Shown: positions 1-11,760, counted from the first letter of the stretch. The stretch is 64,000 nucleotides of DNA from Rhodeus uyekii (GCA_037043235.1 JAWRVZ010000016.1:5935001-5999000); one strand, 5' to 3'. Made by a program: numbers and translations. The notes: a model not told the origin generated them from the sequence alone.

Positions 1-209
1 TAATTCTACTATCAATCCTTCAGCTCACCATTTGGTTGTCGCCAAGACCGCTCCGTCTCCAAAATGTACACAAGGGTCACAGTTTGCGTGCTTTTGCGCA
101 AATATTCCCGTCAAGTTTGTTTTTATAGATCTCAAACTTTGCTTGGGAACTGGCATACGTACCTTTCCAGCCCCGTTTTGTGCATACGCACGCTTTATAA
201 ATGAGACCC
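1..209. mobile_element. Harbinger-type transposon end (terminal inverted repeat)
   Basis: The right border, read on the minus strand, starts GGGTCTCATTTATAAA and continues with a GTGCGTATGCACAAAAC stretch. It closely matches the left end of the element at 27542, so both belong to one family. The element runs off the left edge of the window. It is followed by CAG at 210-212, a typical Harbinger CWG target triplet. No coding sequence is visible in this fragment. Confidence 0.65.
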
Positions 210-212
210 CAG

Positions 213-3189
213 GGGCCTCATGTACTAAGACTTGCGTTGAATTCATACTGACACATTACATACGGACAAATCTGTGAATGTGCGAACGCACAAAAAAATC
301 CAGATGTATCAATCTCTGCGTTCGAAGGATCCCGCGCATATTCTCTTTGTACATCCCGATTAACGTAAAATTGAGCGCACATGCACGAGCACAACACTCC
401 ACCCAGTCTCCTCCCTTCATTAAACTGATTTAAATATGGTAATGAGTCCACTTGGCCAAAAGCAAGCGGCACGAAAACGAAAGTTAAAGTACAGAAAGTG
501 AATTGGAGGTGGTAATATCGGAGGTAGAAATTAGAAGAAAAAAAAATATTTGGAACTTTGTCCTCCGGAATTAATAACAAAAGGAAAAAAATATGAGTGG
601 GAGAGTTTGGCTGATGCCGTCAATGCGGTTGGATCTGAAAGTCGCACTGTAAATGATCTTAAAAATAAATGGTCTGATAATTGTCTTTTGTGGATAAACG
701 CGTCTCCTGAAGGGTTGTTGTATAATTAAATGCAAATAAATAAAAATAAAAAGTACTATTAGATAGAACTATAACTTTAAATAGCATCACTCACCAAGAA
801 GCCACCCATCGCGCACCCTGCCAGCTACCAGCTGCCACCCAACCATGCTGTTTGTAAGGATGTATGAATCATGGGTTGACCCAGGCCACCTTGCCACAAT
901 ATTTTTTAGGCGTATTTGCGCATCACATATAATCTGCACATTTATTGAATAGAAATGTTTACGATTCTCGTATGCAAAGTCATCTTCAGATGGTGCCTTA
1001 TATGTGTGTGCAGTCGATCGCTCCGATTACATTAGGGAAACCGACTATCGCTGTAAATTGCATTTTAATGCTTGGCTGGTCAACTGCATCATGTGGGGAC
1101 AGCTGGCTTTGCGCGGCTCAAAGACGACTCGCTTATTTCTGAGCGGTCTGTCAGTTCTCTTTGGAAAGAATCAGTTGCCAGGAAAACAAGTGTTGTCAGC
1201 ACCTGTAACGGATCGGGTATTGCGTGTTTCCTCGCTGTCTCTCTCTCTAGCTTCGGACCCATCTAGATTCGGAGGACAGCCCTTGTAAATCTGAAATGGC
1301 TGATAAGGCAGTCATCCTGGGCCAGAAAATCATTGTGGTCCCTAAAAACTTGTTCTCTTCGAATTCTGCCATAAGCAATGTCCTCTAATATTGCCAAAGC
1401 TGCCATTGCCATAGACTAATTGTTCATTTTACCCTTCAATTTGCACGTCCTTTTATATCTTCTTACTTAATTGCATAATTTATAGAATATTCCCATAAGG
1501 CTTGTGTTGCAATATATATCAATTATTTTATACATTGCAAATTAATAGCAATGCTTCACACAGACTGTTTGCATGTAATGTTTGCAGCTTCACTTTATTG
1601 CCTGTAGGAGTTGCAAACGGACAAAACAATGAGATATGTACTTACGCCAGACATGAACTTGCCGTGGAGAAACGCACATTGTCACGTTAGTTTCACTTTT
1701 AGTACATCCGACCGTGAGCGTGAAAGCTGGCGAACGCAACGTTTTTGTGCGTAAGTAGTGTTGATACATGAGGCCCCTGGATTTTTTTGTGTCATAATGT
1801 GTCAGTATGAATTCAATGAAAAGTATGAATTCCGCAAGATCAAACAGCATGGTTGAGTGCGCGATGGGTGGCTTCTTGGTGAGTGATGCATTTAAAGTTA
1901 TGGTTCTATCTAATAGAGGAGCATGGGGCACAACGTAACACTTTTTGGTTTTAGCCAAATAATGAACAAAGTAATAGGGTTAGACAAACCATATTTTTAT
2001 ACAAACAACATACAAGCCTCTCCTATAAATGAGCACTGTTTTCATGTTCGTTGGACCTACCGTTTCTGTGCAGTATCGGCAAAAGCGCAAGGAGTAAAAT
2101 GTTACTTCTTACCCGTGAGCGGGGCTCGTTTTAACAGACAGCGGGTTAGTTTTAACACCATGTTATCCAATGCATGTTCATTCACGTATTTTTATTTGTT
2201 TAAAAAAGTTGTGTCTTGATGATCATAAGAATAACTTATGAATTAAATATATTTTTCCCTTTATTTTTTACATTTGTTATGCTTTGAACAATGCAATGAC
2301 ATGAATGACATGACGTTTTAATAAGTTAATACAATGCAAAATATATGATTAATGATGCTGCCTATTCAATGTGGCTTAGTTGTAAGTAACATAGTGTTAC
2401 AACTGACCCCGCTCTGTCTTGTTTACCTCAGGACGGGCTAGCAGTCGCTATGTGTTTTTCACGTCTTTCAAAATGGTACCATCATTTAGCCAAGAAGATG
2501 GTAATCATAACAATATAAGATTGGACGAACATACTTTCACACATTCTTTGAAAATCGAAAAATAACTACTAGCCTATATCAAAAAATATTTACATGCTGC
2601 CAAAAGAGGTTTTCCTGTGGTTCTCATCCAAACTTCGCTGCAATTTCTCGAAAGCTGGCCAGAAGACATGTGAAAACAGTGTGATGAAAAGCCCGTTAGC
2701 ACGTCACATTTAAGACCGTGCAACTACCGGTATCTAAAAAGTCTATGTTACTATTTACCCCGCGTTACTTTGTGCCCCGCGCTCCCCTAGTACTTTTTAT
2801 TGTTATTTATTTGCATTTAATTATACAACAACCCTTCAGGAGACCGCGGTTATCCACTAAAGACAATTGCAAGACAACTTACAGTGCGACTTTCAGATCC
2901 AAACGCACTGACGGCACTTTTCCATTTTCTTACTGCTTTCTTTTGACCAAGTGGACTCATTACCATATTTAAATGAGTTTAATGAAGGGAGGAGACTGGG
3001 TGGAGTGTTGTGCTCGTGCATGTGCGCTCAATTTCACGTTAATCGGGATGTACAAAGAGAATATGCGTGGGATCCTTCGAACGCAGAGATTGATACTTCT
3101 GGATTTTTTTGTGCGTTCGCACATTCACAGCTTTGTCCGTACGCGATGTTTTAGTATGAATTCAACGCAAGTCTTAGTACATGAGGCCC
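213..3189. mobile_element. Harbinger-like DNA element with long inverted arms
   Basis: The element begins GGGCCTCATGTACTAAGACT and ends with the reverse complement. It is flanked on both sides by CAG (210-212 and 3190-3192), fitting a 3-bp Harbinger target duplication. The first about 240 bp (213-450) and the last about 240 bp (2950-3189) are near-perfect inverted repeats. Further inverted blocks include 592-730 against about 2830-2905, and 765-815 against about 1859-1915, so much of it is foldback. A related but distinct end (GGGGCCTCATGTATCAACAC, minus strand) lies near 1600-1785, suggesting a nested copy. No intact transposase is visible; 2220-2800 is AT-rich with no gene seen. Confidence 0.65.
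541..729 (+). pseudogene. Myb/SANT-like domain remnant of Harbinger second protein
   Basis: A short open frame contains WERLADAVNAVGSE, then SRTVNDLKNKWSD. This matches the Myb/SANT-like DNA-binding domain that accompanies Harbinger transposases (WxxIxxAVNAV...RTxxExKxKWxD). It ends at a TAA after about 60 codons and has no visible start codon, so it is a fragment. Part of it recurs inverted at about 2830-2905 inside the opposite arm. Confidence 0.5.
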
Positions 3190-3192
3190 CAG

Positions 3193-3585
3193 ATCTCCTC
3201 AACCTTTGTCCAGAAGAAACTGCTGACTTGTTTGATTATATTGTATAAATATGAGTGTCTAAAGATAGCGAGCAGTTGCAGAGTGCCTGAACATAAGACT
3301 CGCAGAAGTGTTGCGTGCTCAGGGATAGCTGTGACCCAGAGCTCTGTATGCTTTATTCTTCTAAATTGATAATTAAATAGTTAAACCGTCTCTGCTGTCC
3401 TCATTAAAAGAACACACAGACTTGAGAGATTGATGGAAAGTCCAACAGCCTCCACTGGATCTGAGATATGTGGAGACACAAAAGGTTAGTCTCTTGAGAA
3501 AGGACATGTAGCCGACACAAACACTTATTCAGTGTTGGAAAAAGTTACCTATAGTTGTAATGAGTTTCAATATTGTTTTTCTCCC
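3193..3585 (+). pseudogene. Unit 1 rightward gene: exon-like segment (5' part missing)
   Basis: This stretch is nearly identical to 20710-21100 and 42970-43360, so it belongs to the duplicated unit. The Harbinger element joins it exactly after CAG, where units 2 and 4 read CACCAGATCTCCTC, so everything upstream in this unit is displaced or lost. One frame stays open in all three copies (ISSTFVQKK... to SVCF). Another short frame encodes LNLCPEETADLFDYIV. Which frame, if any, is translated cannot be decided, and no family was recognised. Confidence 0.35.
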
Positions 3586-6500
3586 TATCAATCAATCAAT
3601 CAATCAAAATGTATTTATATAGCGCCTAACAACAACCAAAAGGTGCACAAGGCGCTGTCCAGAAAAAAAATATATATATTAAACGACAACATAAAGAAAC
3701 AACAAAATAAAGCAAAAATAAGATCATAGTCAAGACTGAGGCTATGCGTTAAAAGCTTGAGTGAAAAGGTGGGTTTTTAACTGTGATTTAAAGACATTCA
3801 ACACTGTAATATTACGGAGATTTAGGAAACTGGACGCTAAAACACCGGCCTCCAAACTTTTTATACCTGAACCTCGGAGTAATCAGAGAGATAAGTTCAG
3901 AGGAGCGGAGTGTTCTGGCTGGCTGGTAGACTTTTACTAATTCAGCAAGGTAAGCTGGGGCCAAACCATGGATGGTCTTGAACACGAACAGTAGCATCTT
4001 ATACTCCACCCTAAACTGCACCGGAAGCCAGTGAAGCGAGCGGAGGACGGGGGTGTTGTGTGACTGTTTAGAGGTGTTGGAGACAAGACGTGCAGCAGCG
4101 TTTTGTACCAATTGAAGACGATTAAGCAGTGACATATTTTGTCCAGAGTAGAGGGCATTACAATAGTTAATCCTTGAGTTGATGAAGGCATGAATTGCTT
4201 TTTAAAGATCAGCTCTGGGCAAAAAATGTTTGACCTTACTGAGTAATCTTAGCTGATAAAAACTTGCCTTCACTACTGCACCAATCTGTTTATCAAATTG
4301 CAAATTTTTATCCAAGATAACACCCAGGTTACGCACAGTTGGAGCAAACTGAGGTGTTAGAGGGCCAAAGCTATCCGCAGTGTTGGATAAATCCAGGCTG
4401 AACATGATGTACTCAGTCTTTTCTTCATTTAAATGAAGGAGATTCTTGGAAAGCCACTGTTTGATGTCCTGAAGGCAATTGTGGAGAGGGTCCAATGCAG
4501 ACCAATTACTCAGAATCACAGGAAGGTAGATCTGGAGGTCGTCTGCATAGAAATGGAAATGTACATTGTGTCTGGAGATAAGTTGACCAAGTGGCAGCAT
4601 GTAGAGTGAAAACAAAACAGGACCGAGAATGGAATCCTGTGGCACTCCAGATGACAAAGGAGCAACTGAGAAGGAACATTCATTAAGCATAACTGAAAAA
4701 GTTCTGTTAGTGAGGTATGAGAAGAACCACTTTAGCACCGCCCCCTGCAAACCAGCAACATGTTGAAGACGAGAGATGAGAATAGCATGATCCACAGTGT
4801 CAAATGCAGCGGTAAGGTCCAAACAAGGTTGGATTTCTTGAGGAACGGTCTAATAATGGCATGTTTGAGAGCTGTAGGAACAGTACCCAAAATAAGACAG
4901 CTGTTTATGAAGGAGACAAGGCAGGGACCAATGATGTCAACAGCCTCTTTCAGAATTCTTGCAGGAACAGCATCTAAAGGGCAGGTGGTAGGCTTCAACT
5001 CGAGGACAGCTTTTTTGAGGTCCACAAGAGTAACTGCCTCAAAGTTCTCTAGCACACAATGCACCGCACAAGACGGCATGACAACAGTAGAAAGTTGAGT
5101 AATGGTTTGTCTGACAGCCAAGACCTTGTCCACAAAATATTGCTTGAATGCATTACATGTATTTTCAGAAACATCATTCAAGGCAACAGACACCGGATTA
5201 ATGACAGAGTTAATAGTATTGAATAAAGTTCCAGGACGGTGGCTATTGCTGTTGTCCTTTAGCATCCTTCAGTGCTCTCTGATATGTGGACAGACTGTCT
5301 CTAAACATCTCCAACGACATCTGCAACCTATCCTTCTTCCGTTTTCGCTCAGCCTGTCTACATCGGCGCCTGAGGGCCCTAGTTGTGCCATTGAGCCAGG
5401 GGACCAGAGGACCATTAGACGACTTCACCTTGTATGGTGCAACAGAGTCCATAATCTGGGACTAGATGTTGTTGAAGGAGGAGATGAAAAGGTCCGGGCA
5501 AAAAGGTGAAGTAACTCAACAGAAGCAAAATCAGAAACAGAAAATAAAGCAATCAAATCTTCAACAGTAGATGAGGTGATAATGCGACGACGATGAGGGG
5601 CAGAAGTTGTAGGTTCTGGAGAAACAGCACGAATGTCAAACTGTATGAGGGAATGGTCAGAGATGGGAAAATCCACAACCTCACAAGCAGACACAATCAC
5701 TCCACGAGAGATGATAAGGTCAAGAGTGTGACCTAACCGATGAGTGGGAGAGGATATGGACTAAACCATTCTTCTAATGAAGCTAAAAGTGCCTTAAAAT
5801 CATTAGCTGGTTTATCAGAGGGGCAGCAAACATGAATGTTAAAATAACCACAAATTAAAATGTTCGCCAGAAATTCTGTTAGGAACTCTGAGAACTCAGT
5901 TAAGAAAACCTTATTCAATTTGGGCGGCCTGTAGATTACTGCACATAAAATAGGACAGGGTAGTTTTAGTATGAAAACTTGCAGCTCAAAGCTGGAATAC
6001 CCTCTAGTGGACAACTGGCGACACTACAGGGACTGTCTATGTACGGTGGCTAAACCCCCGCCCCTACCCGCTTGCCGCGGGGAGTTTAGGTAGAGGTAAC
6101 CCAAGGGGAGGAGCTTAGAGAAAGCACTGACATCACCTGGGGGAAGCCAGGTTTCGGTGAGGAAAAACAAATCCGGATTGTGAGAGGAAATTATATAATT
6201 GAGGACAAATGTCTTGTTATTGAGTGATCTGATCTGGTGTTGCAAAGTACCAAGTGGAATGTAGTCAAGTTGTTGACAGGTGGGGATGTCACACAGGGAA
6301 TCGGAAGGAGGTTTTCCTGAACGCAACCCCGAGTAGATGTTCCATCCCGGCGGGAACACGGAGAAGGCACACCAGTGTAGAGGCCAACCGGCCGAAGCCA
6401 TCGGTGGCATTCCCGCGATCTTCTAGCGTAGCCAACTCTAGACTGATTTCCACCCCTCTGCGATGAAATCCTCAGCCTGACATGAAGTCCGCCTCTCCGA

Positions 6501-6774
6501 CCGCGCCTTCTGCGGCGCTTAATGCCTGGTAGCAGACAGATAGGGCATCTCATGAAAGGGGGAATTAATGATAACAGTGGTGGTGGAAGTGTAAAGGACT
6601 GTGAGTTTAAAAGGCGGTGAGTTGTAAAACGCAATTCCAGCAGCGTGGAGCGGTCGTAAACAGTGAGCGACGAGACTATCGAAAAAACAAACATGAGAAA
6701 ACAGACGAGCAAGTGGCCGGCCAGCCAAACATAGTGGCGCCATCTTGAAACCCCCCCCCCCCCCCCCCCCCCCC
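3586..6774 (-). mobile_element. L2/CR1-type LINE (LINE-A), nearly full length, degenerate
   Basis: A non-LTR retrotransposon on the minus strand. Its 3' end is the simple repeat (ATTGATTG)n at about 3586-3606. Its 5' end is a run of 24 C on the plus strand (6751-6774). Between them are endonuclease, reverse transcriptase and C-terminal segments in several frames. It is inserted in unit 1 between two segments that are adjacent in units 2 and 4, with about 130 bp of host sequence lost. Clade assignment is from motif appearance only. Confidence 0.8.
3812..6410 (-). pseudogene. LINE-A ORF2: endonuclease and reverse transcriptase, frameshifted
   Basis: The minus strand encodes, in order: an apurinic endonuclease start (IRSLNNKTFVLN... 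LFFLTETWLPP, about 6410-6100); a middle block (CAVIYRPPKLNKVF, about 5950); the SDHSLIQFD end of the endonuclease (about 5650); reverse transcriptase with DLTAAFDTVDHAIL, SSGVPQ and catalytic FYADDLQIYLP (4822-4202); and the C-terminal LQLVQNAAARL / LRSLHWLPV block (4135-3812). The pieces lie in different frames with stops between them, so no full protein can be made. The order is that of L2/CR1/Rex-like ORF2. Confidence 0.8.
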
Positions 6775-7720
6775 AAATGTAAAGGCCCTTTCACACCAGA
6801 AGTGAAACAGATAATCCTCAGGCTGAAGGAAAGGCAAATTCATATCTATACAGTAGAGAGAGCAGCTCAAACAAACCTATGCTGGTGCTCAGAAGAGGAA
6901 TTGGAGAAGAGACGTTCACCTCTGAATGCACCAGAAGGGCTGCAGCTTTTGCATAGTTTTGTGCTTATGGTTAAAAAAATCACTTGAAACTGAACAAACT
7001 TTCAGCTCCAGAGATGAAACTCTTGAATTATCTTATGTACTCTTGATATCTTCGTCAGTAATGAAACTCGTGATTATCTTGAACTCTCATGGAAAACTGG
7101 GCACCAACTTATAGTCAGACGCAGGAATTAATTTGATGCGTGATTCAATCAGTGCATTTTGGGTATTCTCTAGCACAACAGTTGTATAATCTTTATTGCA
7201 GTTCCAGAGATGAGACTCTTGAATTATCTTGAACTCTCTCATTGAAATCTGGGCACCAACTTATGGTCAGACACAGGAATTAATTTGATGTGCTATTCAC
7301 ACAGTGCATTCTCTAGCACAACAGTTGTATAAACTTTATTGCAGTGCTTTATGGATTTGAATGTGTACTCAGTAGTGTCCACTATGGTTTCAGACTCCAT
7401 TACAAACAGCTATCACTTTGAAAAAAATAACATTATAAAATGTAAAAGTATTGCGTTACTTTACTAAAAAGTATTCTTGCATTACATTTATTGTGTTACC
7501 TCAACACTGCGTAGACCTGAGTCTACAAATGTCTGATTGGACTTCTGCTGTGAGAACTACAGAGAGTTGTTTGAGATTGTGCTCCATGAAAATCATCTGC
7601 TATGAGACGTTCTGAGGCACAGCCGAGCAGACCTGGTCAACTAGACAACCCCTTCTTCAACAAGGATGAAGAGCCACAAGAGAAAGCACACGAGAGGAAG
7701 ACACAGGTTGGTGTTGTACT
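6775..7720 (+). pseudogene. Unit 1 rightward gene: 3' exon-like segments, damaged
   Basis: Two blocks conserved with units 2 and 4. The first (about 6775-6930) encodes GPFTPEVKQIILRLKERQ, then VERAAQTNLCW. The second (about 7538-7700) encodes DFCCENYRELFEIVLHE. Here the second block carries a 1-nt deletion relative to the others (CATCTGCTATGAG against CATCTGTCTATGAG), shifting the frame. The spacer 7000-7340 holds a local tandem duplication of a segment starting near CCAGAGATGAAACTCTTGAATT, single in the other units. The product is unknown. Confidence 0.4.
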
Positions 7721-7964
7721 ATACACACCTGCTTAAAAGTATGAGTTATTAAATTTAGCAATGATGCATTAATTATCAAGTAGCTGTAAATAGACAATGT
7801 TAAACAATATTGCCACTTTCCATTCAAAGAACCCTGAAAAATAATAAATGTTTCTTGTGCAATACATAAAGCACATTCCATCATTCCTGAAGAATCTAGT
7901 GACACTGAAGAGAAATTGTGCTGAAGTGAAAGAAATTCCAACAAGAATCTAGGACCATATTTGC

Positions 7965-7970
7965 TTTATT
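7965..7970 (-). terminator. Poly(A) signal of ZP-A
   Basis: AATAAA on the minus strand, about 175 nt past the ZP-A stop. It is conserved at the same distance in the other units (22550-22555, 29462-29467, 44796-44801). Confidence 0.55.
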
Positions 7971-8144
7971 GAAGCAGACAAGCAAGGATCCATTTGCATT
8001 CAATCTACACACACATAGAACCTACATCAGCATTAAAGCAGGATGCAATGTTTCAAAAGACAGATGCGCAGAAGATTGCCAACCTAATTCTGAACGTCTC
8101 CAGCGTTCGCCCAAATTTCATGGGAGAGTCTGCTGCAGTTTTGG

Positions 8145-11100
8145 TCAAGGCCACAAATCTAGGGGCGAAGGGGTTTTTCCTTCAAGAGGCATAAACCCGG
8201 GTGGTAAGTATTTCTGGGACGACTCATTGGGAGGCTGGTTGGCCGGCAGTTTGCATTTAACAGATGCAGTACAGGGTTCAGGAGTGGTAGTTATGGGTGG
8301 TGTAGTAGCTTGAACTGGGTATTGCGGATGTTGGGGTTGCAAATGACGAGGGTAGTAATTATACTGAGGGAATGGCTCTCCAGGGTACAGCCAGGGCTGG
8401 AGCTTTTGGGTTCTTGCTGGTGATGGGGAGACTGGAGATGGTTCCTTTGATTGGCCAGGATGGCTGTGATGATTGTAGTAAAACGGCCAAGACACTGGGG
8501 GGTATCCTGGAAGTTGAGGCTTCTGGGACTGAACCGGAGCAGTAGATGACTTAGCTCTGGGATAAACTTTGCCAGGATAGTTGTAGGGAGGGTAGTTGTC
8601 CGGCCAAAACACTGGTGATTTAATAGGCTGTTGGGGCTTCTGGGTCGGAACATCAGCTGGCTTAACTGTGGGATAATCTTTGCCAGGATAGCTGTATGGC
8701 CAAAACACTGGGGATTGGATAGGCTGTTGGGGCTTCCTGGTCGGAACATCAGCTGGCTTAGCTGTGGGATAACCTTTGCCAGGATAGTTGTAGGGAGGGT
8801 AGTTGTACGGCCAAAACACTGCGGATTTAATAGGCAGTCGGGGCTTCTGGGTCGGAAACGGAGCAACAGATGGCTTAACTGTGGGATAACCTTTGCCAGG
8901 ATAGTTGTAGGGAGGGTAGTTGTACGGCCAAAACACTGGCAATTTAATAGGCAGTCGGGGCTTCTGGGTCGGAAACGGAGCAACAGATGGCTTAACTGTG
9001 GGATAACCTTTGCCAGGATAGTTGTACGGAGGGTAGTTATACGGCCAGAAACTTTGCAGAAATGTCCCAGGATATCCAGGAGCTCGAGGTTTCAGCACTT
9101 CTAAGGATATGGAGGTAGACTCTTCAAGAGGATTAGTCTCAAGGAAAGGTCCATTTGCTCTTGTAGATGTCATAGGACAAGAAACGACTGCAAAGTTTCC
9201 TTGCCACTGAATCTGGATCACATAACGCCTTCCCTGAAAAACACCATGAACATCCAGGTTGATCCTCCTTAGCTCTCTACTCACAATAAGTGGATTTGGA
9301 AAAAACAATACCTGTTGTATGACACCACAACCATCATAGGGTGTAGCATAGACAAGACCTCCAAAAGTGGGACTGGAGGATCCACAATGAGGTGGCAACT
9401 CAGTGAGAGGAACAGGTGCACCATTATCTGGGAAAAACAGAGAGGATGATGACTTAAAGCACATTGAATTATTGATTCTGCAGGTCACATTTAAAAGTTG
9501 AGACAGACTGACAGTAAATAACAGTAAAGACAAACAAAGACATTATGCCAGCATCAAATTTAGCAAACAAATAAATTCAGGTTACCTCGACAAAGCACAA
9601 TTTGTGCCACTTCTGGACCGTTAAGTTGCAACTTCATGAGATCCTCACCACACCTCAACTCCGGAGACATGGCATGCCAAGCAGCCTCAGAAGAACTGAA
9701 GAGCTCTCCATTAATCATATCCCCCGGCAGTTCTGAAATTAATTTATACGGTTTTTATTTCTCCCACCAGCGTCTGAGACACCTTTGGAGGTGGGCAAGC
9801 AAACTTTTGGTGCATTACCACCACCAACTGAACTGGAGTGTGAAGTGACAACGGGAAAGTTTAAACGTACATCTAAAAAATGTATATATATATATATAAT
9901 ATATTCTCCTGAAGTTTCCTGTATCTATTACACATTTTATTATCATTCTTCTGAATTTTCTATTGCCTAATATCAGTTCTAATGTCTTTATTTGCACCTT
10001 CTGTTTGTGTCTTTGTTTCTAGCATTTGTCTCTTTACTAAATGTTCTACACTGTAATAAAATATGCTCCACTGTTTCAATTTCACCACAACATCTACAAA
10101 ACCCTGAAGGGTGCTTCTTGATTTTATGCAGGTTTCCATTTAAAGATTAGTGTCCTAATCTTAATAGTGTTATTAGTACTCTTTTTTTTAAAAACTCACT
10201 TCCAGTCTCAATTTGTACTCCTACTTTCTTTTGGATTTGATATAAATGTCTACCCATCTTCTCCATATCCCAATGTTGTTGCTAAGTTTTAATAACAGCT
10301 TGCTTTATAATTTGTTGCTTCTGCTTTACTGATTTTTACATCAACTTCTTCAATGATTTTATTCAATGATCTTCTAGCATGTTTATCTGCCATTTTGTTT
10401 CCATCTGTTCAAACGTGCTAGGACCTATAAAAATGACAACCCTGTCATGCTCATGTATTCTATACAGCAGTTGCATTATTTCTATAATATCTTCTCTGCA
10501 ATTTGATTGAACTGACTAAATACTTCTTAATGCTACCACTGAATCTGAGCATTCCACTGCTTTCTTAATCTGAGTTTCTTCCAACCATTGTAAAGCTATG
10601 ATAATAGTAATCAATTCTGTTGTAAATACAGATAAGTAGTCTGGTGTTCTTTTTGTAACAAATACTTCTTTTTGTTTTACTATTACTACTCCTGTCTTGT
10701 TGGATTCTGGATCTTTAGAAAGATCTGTACAGATATGTACACTATCATGGTACATCTGTTCCATATACTGATTCATTTAACTTATTATCCCACTATTGGA
10801 TTTTCTACTTTTAGTAAATATAAATCTATTGCATGCATTTTAAATAACCACGGAGGGATTGCTACTATGGGCACTGCATTTCCTAAATTCATTGTCTGTG
10901 CCATTTCTTCTGCCATCCACCCAATGTTTCTTACATTTGCTCTCTCATGCTCCCAACAATCTCCAAATAGCGCCTTTGTTGGCCGTTTACTGCTGTGACG
11001 TTTTAAAGATACCCAATAAGACATTTTTAATTGTATGCGCTGTTCCTCTAAAGGCGTTCACCCATTTCTACCTGCAGAGCAGCTCTAGGTCAGGTTCTAA

Positions 11101-11640
11101 ATGCCCCACAGCATATTCTCAAAGCTTGTGTCTGCACCTTGTCGATTTTTTCCAGAACATGCAATACTACCATAATCAATACCAGACCTAATAACTGCTA
11201 GATATACCCACTCTTCAACTTTATTTACTGCTTGTTGAACTCTTAACTGTGTAAGTTATATTTCTGCCTCTTCTCCAAAATGCACCATCATAAGCATATT
11301 AACCTCCCCCATCCCTTTTTCCACCTCATTAAATATTTAATTTATCGTTATGTTGTACATTAAATCTTACAAAACTAAGGCATTTTAAGAACGAAGTGAA
11401 ACCAAGCGCCCATCGGGGCTTCACACCAGCTGCGACATCAGCGTAGTCACCGAGGTCCTGAAAACCAGCCAAAGACTCATCATATCCTTCCTGGAGCAAT
11501 ACGGGTCGCTCTGAAAAACTTTCACTGCCTCCATCGTCTTCTTGTAGCGTTCCGGGGAATACAGGCTCACTTCGACACTCGATTAAAACAAGGCACATGA
11601 GAAACACGACCAGCTTCGCTCGTATTTCCCCACACGCCAT
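8145..11640 (-). CDS. ZP-A: secreted ZP-N-like protein with Pro/Tyr-rich repeats (4 exons, 521 aa)
   Basis: Exons: 11640-11427, 9732-9586, 9427-9312 and 9233-8145; they total 1566 nt, in frame, 521 residues. All introns are GT-AG; the last is only 78 nt. Residues 1 to about 23 form a signal peptide (hydrophobic VVFLMCLVLI), followed by an acidic leader to about 72. Residues about 95-180 look like a ZP-N module, with cysteines at 99 (ELRCGED), 135 (LPPHCG), 154 (YDGCGV) and 178 (VVSCP), plus an extra Cys at 119. Five repeats of FWPYNYPPYNYPGKGYP type follow, then a degenerate tail with two Cys (CTASVKCKLP) ending in DLWP. There is no ZP-C module, transmembrane segment or GPI signal, so the protein is probably secreted. 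The repeats suggest a structural role such as egg envelope or matrix, which is inference. The start is the only ATG ahead of the signal peptide. Confidence 0.82.
8500..9060 (-). repeat. ZP-A coding tandem repeat (5 copies of about 37 codons)
   Basis: Imperfect tandem units of about 111-117 bp encode W-P-Y-N-Y-P-P-Y-N-Y-P-G-K-G-Y-P-T-V-K-P followed by a variable Q/K/P linker. One unit lacks the PPYNY part. The last unit is divergent (GKVYPRAK). Confidence 0.9.
9880..11335 (-). mobile_element. I/Nimb-type LINE 3' fragment in ZP-A intron 1
   Basis: On the minus strand are an RNase H piece (ITIIIALQWLEETQIKKAVE, CSDSVVALRS at about 10770-10516) and a downstream piece ending about 9880. An RNase H after the reverse transcriptase points to the I group of LINEs. 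Homologous fragments occupy intron 1 of all four ZP genes. Frames are broken throughout. Confidence 0.65.
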
Positions 11641-11760
11641 CGTGCTGCTCTCACGTCTGAGTGGCGCGCGCTGCTTTAAGCATTGACACATTATGGAAAT
11701 CAATGCGCACAATTAAAATCACCTGTTCCCATCAATGAACACGCAGTGTGTGCTGTTTTT
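11641..11760 (-). promoter_or_regulatory. ZP-A proximal promoter with E-box
   Basis: Upstream of the ATG on the minus strand are a TTAAA element about 35 nt away and the E-box CAGGTG (11720-11725) about 80 nt away. Both are conserved in all four units. Fish zona pellucida genes typically have short 5' leaders and E-boxes bound by the oocyte factor FIGLA. That this E-box does so is inference. Confidence 0.4.

Noticed and set aside
218..580. 120-codon minus-strand frame in the Harbinger arm
   Set aside because: It lies in inverted-repeat arm sequence, is partly duplicated at 2951-3154 in the opposite orientation, and has no recognised domain.
10516..10776. RNase H-like small gene in ZP-A intron 1
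   Set aside because: Fragment of an I/Nimb-type LINE present in all four introns, with broken frames; not a host gene.
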